Shown here: positions 59,060 through 64,000 of the stretch, piece by piece | Position numbering within the stretch: the first letter of the stretch is position 1 | How the letters are laid out: each line of letters begins with the position of its first letter | From: Amycolatopsis pithecellobii | Lineage (GTDB): Bacteria > Actinomycetota > Actinomycetes > Mycobacteriales > Pseudonocardiaceae | Length of the DNA stretch: 64,000 bases | Assembly (NCBI RefSeq): GCF_009707865.1 | Contig: NZ_WMBA01000014.1 | Span: 62,001 to 126,000 of the forward strand | Reading direction: 5' to 3' | Notes under the pieces: generated by a model | The model's database searches: none | What the model saw: only the letters and a program-made list of their open reading frames with translations | What the model was told of the DNA's origin: nothing | Made by a program: the position numbers and the translations under genes

Positions 59060-60373
59060 CGTGAGCAACGCCGCCAGGTCGCCACCGGCGTCCAGACCAC
59101 GGATCAGCGCCGGAATGCCGGTCAGTTCGGGGGCGTGGCCGGTGAGTTCGGCGAATTTCGTGGATTGATCGACCGATACGGAGAACGTCTGCTCCCGGTT
59201 GCGCCGCTGTGCGTGCACCTGCCCGTCGGCGAACTTCAGCGTGACCTCGGCGAACCGGTCGCCGGGCCGCTCATGGTCCGGCGGCACGCTGTTATCCGGC
59301 GAGCGGCGGACTTTGGTCGCAAGGGCGGCGATACGGCCATCGACCGGTCCTTCGCCAAACCGGGTCAGGTGCAGTGAACCGTCGATCAACGCGGCGGCGA
59401 TGACGTATTCCAGGCTGAACCGCGCCTCGACGCCGGTGGCCGGGTTCCGAATGGCCGGCGCGGTATCCGCACCGGGCGGGAACGACACCACGATCTCGGC
59501 GATATCGTCGACCGTGCGCGGTGGCAGCCCACTATGCAGTGCCAGCGCAGCTTCCGCTGCCTGGTGTGTACCGCCGCAGGTGGGAAAGCGTTTGAACACC
59601 AGGCCGGGAGCGACAATGCGCCAGGTCTTGCCCCAGCCGTCGAGCAGCCGCGACGGATCTTGTGCGTCGAAGCCGAACACGGCGAAGAATCCGGTCTGCG
59701 AGTCGAGCACGTCGGTGTTTCCGTCAAGACCGGCAGCGCTGAATTCCGCTGCCTGCAGGCCCGCACGCGCGGCGAGCCCCGCATGCAAGGGTTTGACTTG
59801 CGAACCGAACTGTGCCCGCAGGCCTGCGGCCTGTGTCGCGGCGATACCCAGAGCCACCGTGGTCCGCCCTGGTGTGAGACCGCGTAGCCGTGCGACGGCG
59901 GCCGACGCCGCGATCGTGCCGAGTGTGGAGGTCGAGTGGCAACCCCGCGGATAATGGCGCGTTCCGGTGGCGTTACCCAGTCTCGCCGCAACCTCCACGC
60001 CGACGATGTAAGCGTCCAGGAAGGCGTTCGCTTCCGTGCTTTCCGTTGCAACGCCCAGCAGGGCAGGCAGGATGACCGAACTGGGGTGACCGCGCATGTC
60101 GGTGTGGTAGTCGTCGAAGTCCAATGCGTGGCCGAGATACCCGTTGATCACCGCGGCATCGGCCGGCCGCGCACCCGCGGCCGAACCGACGACTACCGAA
60201 GGTCCACCGTCGTCCGCGCCGAGAGCGTGCCGGACGGCGGTCACGCCCGAGTCCGCCGCGCCACCGAGCGCAACGGCGATGAAGTCGAGCAACCCCGCGC
60301 GTGCGGCCTGTCGTGCGGCACCATCCGGTCGCACCGACGTGATCGCGCGTGCCAACTCGGTGTCCGTGCTCAC
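59030..60373 (-). CDS. MmgE/PrpD family protein
   Basis: A 447-residue member of the MmgE/PrpD superfamily, which contains 2-methylcitrate dehydratase, cis-aconitate decarboxylase and iminodisuccinate epimerase. Pocket residues follow the family pattern: GHALDFDDYH (acidic pair), MRGHPSSVILPALLG (His), YPRGCHSTSTLGTIAASAAVARLRG (His) and FGSQVKPLHAGLAARAG (Lys and His). The GTG at 60373 has AGGGGAG six bases upstream. The neighbouring lyase and D-amino-acid-oxidase-like gene make iminodisuccinate epimerase-type chemistry on an amino-dicarboxylate attractive, though the family has several activities. Confidence 0.84.
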   Translation of the reverse strand: MSTDTELARAITSVRPDGAARQAARAGLLDFIAVALGGAADSGVTAVRHALGADDGGPSVVVGSAAGARPADAAVINGYLGHALDFDDYHTDMRGHPSSVILPALLGVATESTEANAFLDAYIVGVEVAARLGNATGTRHYPRGCHSTSTLGTIAASAAVARLRGLTPGRTTVALGIAATQAAGLRAQFGSQVKPLHAGLAARAGLQAAEFSAAGLDGNTDVLDSQTGFFAVFGFDAQDPSRLLDGWGKTWRIVAPGLVFKRFPTCGGTHQAAEAALALHSGLPPRTVDDIAEIVVSFPPGADTAPAIRNPATGVEARFSLEYVIAAALIDGSLHLTRFGEGPVDGRIAALATKVRRSPDNSVPPDHERPGDRFAEVTLKFADGQVHAQRRNREQTFSVSVDQSTKFAELTGHAPELTGIPALIRGLDAGGDLAALLTALRQDRVPA

Positions 60374-60437
60374 TTGTGCTCCCCTGGTGCGTCGATGGAT
60401 CCTCCTGCGAATGCAGCCACGCCCCACCCGAAGCTGG

Positions 60438-61526
60438 TCAGGCAACGAGCCCAGTAAGGAGGTCGACCGCCTCCTCGGCGCACCCCCAGGAAAAGGTGAA
60501 TCCGGAGCCGCCGTGGCCGGTGTTGTGGACGATCCTGGTGCCCGGCTCGCATTCCAGCCGGACGTTGCGCTGCCGGTACGGTCGCAGCCCGACACGCACC
60601 GGGTTACCCTCGACCAGCCGCAGATCGCGCAGGACCGGCAGGAATTCCTGGCATCGGCGCAGCATCGCGGCGATCGGCGGATAGGACGCCATTGTCAGGT
60701 CTGTTGACCATTCGCCTGCCTCGACCAGACCGCCCAGCACCAGCCGATCGTGGCCGCGCGGCACGATGAAGACCATGTTCTGCCCCTCCACTGCCTCGTC
60801 GAACGAAAGGCAGTGCGCCTCGGTCACCCTGTGGTCGCGGTAGGCGTGAACCACCGCGCCCCGTAACGGGGTCATGTCGTCGTCGGCGAGCTCAACAGAG
60901 CCGAGCCCGGAGCAGTTCACGATCGCCGTGGCCCCGTAAGCCTCGCGCAGCTGGGTTTCCTGGTCCGCCAGACGCCCGGAGACGCGCCCGGGGCGCACCA
61001 CGCACCCCGCGTCGAGCACCGCATCCATCAGCCATTCCAGGTACTTGTCGGTGTCCACCATCGGCGCCAGATGGCAGTAGGCGTCGACCACGCCCGCGTC
61101 GGTCGAGACTCCGTTCTCCTTGATCAGCCTTTCGTCGTGGCGGAAGTCTTCGACTCGTTCACGCAGCTCGGTCATCTTGCGGTACTCGTCCGGGTCGTGC
61201 TCGACCGGCGTCCGGAAGTAGAAGTTCGCCGTACGCAGGTGCACTCCGGTGGCCGGATCGTCCGCCATCTGGCGGAACACGTCGTACGAACGGGCCGCCC
61301 AGTCTTTCGACCGCGCGAGCGAAACCTGGTCACGATGCTGCCCGCACACCGCGGGCGGCCACTCCCACAACGCCCCTGCCACGTTCGACGTGACATGCGG
61401 CGCGAATCTGTCGGCGAGCACGATCACGTCATAGCCTCTCCTCCTGGCGCAGAGTGCCGTGGTCAGCCCGATGACGCCTGCCCCGACGATGAGTACTCGA
61501 GCGGATCCAGCTGAGTACGCGCGCAT
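60438..61526 (-). CDS. D-amino-acid oxidase family FAD enzyme (D-aspartate oxidase-like possibility)
   Basis: A 362-residue DAO-family flavoenzyme oxidising a D-amino acid to the 2-oxo acid, ammonia and peroxide. FAD loop VLIVGAGVIGLTTALCARRRG, then GAVVHAYRDHRV and VFIVPRGHDRLVLGGLVEAG (family signature), RVGLRPYRQRNVRLE with the carboxylate-binding Arg, and IVHNTGHGGSGFTFSWGCAEE. A second Arg in the pocket would indicate D-aspartate; this cannot be judged here. It begins the leftward unit with MmgE/PrpD (64-bp gap). D-aspartate oxidation would fit a pathway that produces D-aspartate from iminodisuccinate. Confidence 0.84.
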   Translation of the reverse strand: MRAYSAGSARVLIVGAGVIGLTTALCARRRGYDVIVLADRFAPHVTSNVAGALWEWPPAVCGQHRDQVSLARSKDWAARSYDVFRQMADDPATGVHLRTANFYFRTPVEHDPDEYRKMTELRERVEDFRHDERLIKENGVSTDAGVVDAYCHLAPMVDTDKYLEWLMDAVLDAGCVVRPGRVSGRLADQETQLREAYGATAIVNCSGLGSVELADDDMTPLRGAVVHAYRDHRVTEAHCLSFDEAVEGQNMVFIVPRGHDRLVLGGLVEAGEWSTDLTMASYPPIAAMLRRCQEFLPVLRDLRLVEGNPVRVGLRPYRQRNVRLECEPGTRIVHNTGHGGSGFTFSWGCAEEAVDLLTGLVA

Positions 61527-61988
61527 ATGGACCTCTCGCTGTTCGACGACATTGGTCGATTGCAGTCAAGCACCGTCGAAACAAAGCCAGGCAATATTAT
61601 GTTCATTCGACCGAAAACTCTGCGCGGCGGAACAGGCGACAATGACGGGTCCCGCCTGCGGTAGCAGACGACGAGGGAGCAGCGCAAGGATTCGATATTC
61701 TCCTCGAATCAGTACCAACAATTTCGGCCGATTCGTACGCTGTGCAGCAGGAAGGTTTCGGTCGCCTTCGGCCCCGCAAACAATGTGTGCCGGCAAATGA
61801 GCCCAGGAACGTGCGGTTGCCGAACAGAGCAAGGGATGGCCATGACCCTGTTCCGCCTGGACGCCGGTATCCAGGAGGAAGGCTCGACGTCCTTCCCGCC
61901 GACGCGTGGGGCACCGCCGTCAGCGCCCGGGACGACGATTCTCCCAGGCCGCTGACGGGCACAACGGTCGTACCTCACACGCTCGAAA
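61527..61988. other. Intergenic 462 bp without a recognised gene
   Basis: Nothing recognisable was found. Open frames on both strands are short, lack ribosome sites and show no family motif. The first 60 bases after 61526 are less GC-rich and could carry the promoter of the D-amino-acid oxidase gene, but no clear -35/-10 pair was seen. Confidence 0.6.
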
Positions 61989-63584
61989 TCACGACCGTCC
62001 GCGGAGCTCGAACTTCTGAATCTTGCCGGTGGACGTCTTGGGCAGCTCTTCGATGATCTCGACGTCCCGAGGGGCTTTGTAGCGCGCGATCTTCGACTTC
62101 ACGTGCTCGATCAGTTCCTCGGGTGTGGCCTCGCCGCCCGGCGCAAGCACGACGAACGCCTTCGGTCGCTCGCCCCACTTTTCGTCGGGCACGCCGACCA
62201 CCGCGACCTCCAGGACCGCCGGATGGGAGACGACAGCCTGCTCGACCTCGACCGTGGAGATGTTCTCTCCGCCGGAGATGACGATGTCCTTGGCACGGTC
62301 GCGCAGTTCCACGTAGCCGTCGGGGTGCATCACACCCAGGTCGCCGGAGTGGAACCAGCCGCCCTCGAACGCCTTCTCGGTGCCGGCCGGGTCCTTGTAG
62401 TACCCGGTCATCACGTTGTTGCCGCGCATGACGATCTCGCCCATCGTCCGCCCGTCCCGCGGCACGTCACGCATGTCCTTGTCCACCACGCGGAGGCGGT
62501 CGGTCTGCAGCATCCCGACGCCCTGGCGGGCCTGCAGCCGGGCACGCTCCCCGGGGCCGAGTTCGTCCCACGCGCGCTGGTGCTGGTTGACCGAATAGGG
62601 CCCGTAGGTCTCGGTGAGCCCGTAGACGTGCACGATCCGGAAGCCCATTTCCGCCATCTGCAGGATGGTGGTGGGGCTCGGCGGGGCGCCGGCGGTGGTG
62701 ACGACGAGCTGGTAGTCCAGCTTTGCCGCCTGTTCCGCGCGCATGATCGTGGTGACGACGGTGGGTGCGCCGTTGAGGTGGGTGACCCGGTGTTCGGTGA
62801 TCAGCTGCCAGATCCGGTCACCGCGGACCTCGCGCAGGCAGATGTGGGTGCCGCCGATGCCGGTGAGCGCCCACGGGGTGCACCAGCCGTTGCAGTGGAA
62901 CATCGGCAGCGTCCAGAGGTAGACGCTGTCCGGCGTGTGCGCCGAGTGCACGATCTCGCCGAAGGAATTCAGGTACGCGCCACGATGCGAGTACTGCACG
63001 CCCTTGGGCCGGCCGGTGGTGCCGGAGGTGTAGTTGATCGAGATCGTCGAGTCCTCGTCGGCGACCTCCCATGGCAGCGGGTCGTCCGAGCCGCGGGCGA
63101 GCAGGTCGTCGTAGCGCACGCCGGAGCCGGTGCCGTCGCCCGGGTTCGCCGGGTCGATCACCGTGATGATCTCCTCGACGGTCTGCAACTCCCGGGCGAC
63201 GGGCTCGACCTGCGGGTACAGCGCGGCGTCGACCACGAGCACCGTCGCGCCCGAGTGGTCGAGGATGTAGCGGATCTCCTCGGTGGACAGCCGGGTGTTG
63301 ATCGCGACCAGGATCGCCCCGGCCAGCGGCACGGCGAAGTGCGCCACCAGCATCTCGGGCAGGTTGGGCAGCAGGTATGCCACCCTGTCCCCGCGCTCGA
63401 CACCGAATCCGCGCAGACCGTGCGCCACCCGGGTCGCCTCCGCGGCGAACTCCGCATACGTCCAGGTGCGGTCGCCGTAGACGATCGCGGTCTTGTCCGG
63501 ATAGACGTTCGCCGAACGTTCCAGAAAGGCCAAGGGCGTCAGCGGAGTCCGCCCGACGCGGGAAATAGAGGCGTTCATGGTCAT
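61989..63584 (-). CDS. AMP-dependent long-chain fatty-acid-CoA-ligase-like protein
   Basis: A 531-residue acyl-CoA synthetase with INYTSGTTGRPKGVQYSHRG (P-loop), HVYGLTETYGPYSVN (A5), WFHSGDLGVMHPDGYVELRDRAKDIVISGGENIS (A7-A8) and TSTGKIQKFELRGRS with the A10 lysine. It lies closest to the acetyl/acyl-CoA synthetases of the FadK/medium-chain type. Start ATG 63584, or ATG two codons later. It is followed on the right by an amidohydrolase on the same strand, 18 bases away, so both are in one leftward operon. Confidence 0.88.
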   Translation of the reverse strand: MTMNASISRVGRTPLTPLAFLERSANVYPDKTAIVYGDRTWTYAEFAAEATRVAHGLRGFGVERGDRVAYLLPNLPEMLVAHFAVPLAGAILVAINTRLSTEEIRYILDHSGATVLVVDAALYPQVEPVARELQTVEEIITVIDPANPGDGTGSGVRYDDLLARGSDDPLPWEVADEDSTISINYTSGTTGRPKGVQYSHRGAYLNSFGEIVHSAHTPDSVYLWTLPMFHCNGWCTPWALTGIGGTHICLREVRGDRIWQLITEHRVTHLNGAPTVVTTIMRAEQAAKLDYQLVVTTAGAPPSPTTILQMAEMGFRIVHVYGLTETYGPYSVNQHQRAWDELGPGERARLQARQGVGMLQTDRLRVVDKDMRDVPRDGRTMGEIVMRGNNVMTGYYKDPAGTEKAFEGGWFHSGDLGVMHPDGYVELRDRAKDIVISGGENISTVEVEQAVVSHPAVLEVAVVGVPDEKWGERPKAFVVLAPGGEATPEELIEHVKSKIARYKAPRDVEIIEELPKTSTGKIQKFELRGRS

Positions 63585-63602
63585 GTTTTTCGGCTCCAGA
63601 GC

Positions 63603-64000
63603 TCAGATACGGGCCGGCTCGGCTAACACGCCGGTGAGCAGGCTCGTCTTTCCTCCGCTCCTGCGGACCACGCGCTCGCGCGCGTCTCGTGCCTCGGAGC
63701 ATACTTTCTCGATATCGACATCAACCAGTTTTCCACGCCATTTTCTGATCTTCCCGGCGACCATCACCGTGTCGACGTTGCTTGTGTCCATGGCGGTGAC
63801 GATCGCGCCGTAAGCATCGTTGACCGGTGCCACGTTGATCAGATCGGTGCGTAGCAGGATCAGGTCAGCTTGTTTCCCGACGGCGATCGAGCCCGTCCGG
63901 TCCGCCAGTCCGGTCGCGGACGCACCTGCCAGCGTTGCGAAGTTCACGACGTCGTGCGATCGCAGCAGGGCCGGCGCCGTCTCCCCGCGGAGCATCAACT
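63603..64000 (-). CDS. Amidohydrolase family protein (partial, N-terminal part beyond right edge)
   Basis: The C-terminal about 130 residues of a TRZ/ATZ-type amidohydrolase: VNFATLAGASATGLADRTGSIAVGKQADLILLRTDLINVAPVNDAYGAIVTAMDTSNVDTVMVAGKI. The frame runs through base 64000, so the metal-binding part lies outside the window. Order of elements matches the complete paralogue at 24938 (VGKEADIVALD, GSVVMGANPGNVELVMVRGRIV), and both contain a similar C-terminal helix. Probable operon with the acyl-CoA synthetase. Substrate is likely a heterocyclic amine or amide; not determined. Confidence 0.82.
   Translation of the reverse strand, partial: LMLRGETAPALLRSHDVVNFATLAGASATGLADRTGSIAVGKQADLILLRTDLINVAPVNDAYGAIVTAMDTSNVDTVMVAGKIRKWRGKLVDVDIEKVCSEARDARERVVRRSGGKTSLLTGVLAEPARI

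Noticed and set aside
62103-63626. 507-codon plus-strand frame
   Set aside because: Antisense shadow of the acyl-CoA synthetase, which has complete adenylation motifs.

Overview
The window is GC-rich, densely packed actinobacterial chromosome. The gene families (paired acyl-CoA dehydrogenases, CoA transferase, crotonases, F420 enzymes, SARP/LuxR-like regulator, CtpI-type P-type ATPase), frequent GTG starts, GGAGG ribosome sites and ATGA/GTGA stop-start overlaps suggest a soil actinomycete, plausibly Pseudonocardiaceae. The genus is inferred; no rRNA, tRNA, CRISPR or insertion sequence was recognised.

Layout. (1) 1-8260: two divergent operons, a molybdenum hydroxylase large subunit (cut by the left edge), SDR and amidohydrolase facing a CoA transferase, two acyl-CoA dehydrogenases and a crotonase. 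(2) 8331-15289: a TetR repressor with a beta-oxidation-like operon (MHS-family transporter, two crotonases, thiolase, acyl-CoA ligase); two promoters carry the same 21-bp operator-like sequence. (3) 15369-21854: a CtpI-like P-type ATPase with small membrane proteins. (4) 21868-31410: a possible ring-degradation cluster (amidohydrolase, FAD monooxygenase, VOC protein, FAH-family hydrolase, serine hydrolase, SnoaL-like protein) with a 1001-residue MalT/SARP-type regulator. (5) 31550-34140 and 36640-37490: a graveyard of truncated and frameshifted genes around an intact MarR / quinone oxidoreductase / alpha-beta hydrolase operon. (6) 37499-44186: an F420 operon (GntR, LLM oxidoreductase, transglutaminase-like protein, aldehyde dehydrogenase, F420:NADP oxidoreductase) divergent from a monooxygenase and MFS transporter, with a clear promoter/operator. 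(7) 44361-54249: a PucR regulator followed by MFS, acyl-CoA synthetase, CMD-family protein, two epoxide hydrolases, an OB-fold/thiolase pair and SDR. (8) 54267-61526: a divergent flavin monooxygenase and fumarase-superfamily lyase, with MFS transporter, MmgE/PrpD protein and D-amino-acid-oxidase-like enzyme. This is the best candidate for an undescribed pathway: either an aspartate/nitrosuccinate (CreE/CreD-like) nitrite-forming system or an iminodisuccinate-like N-substituted aspartate pathway. (9) 61989-64000: an acyl-CoA synthetase and the C-terminal part of an amidohydrolase cut by the right edge.

Overall this looks like a catabolic island: uptake, CoA activation, side-chain shortening, ring hydroxylation and hydrolysis, each module with its own regulator, interspersed with decayed genes that indicate high turnover.
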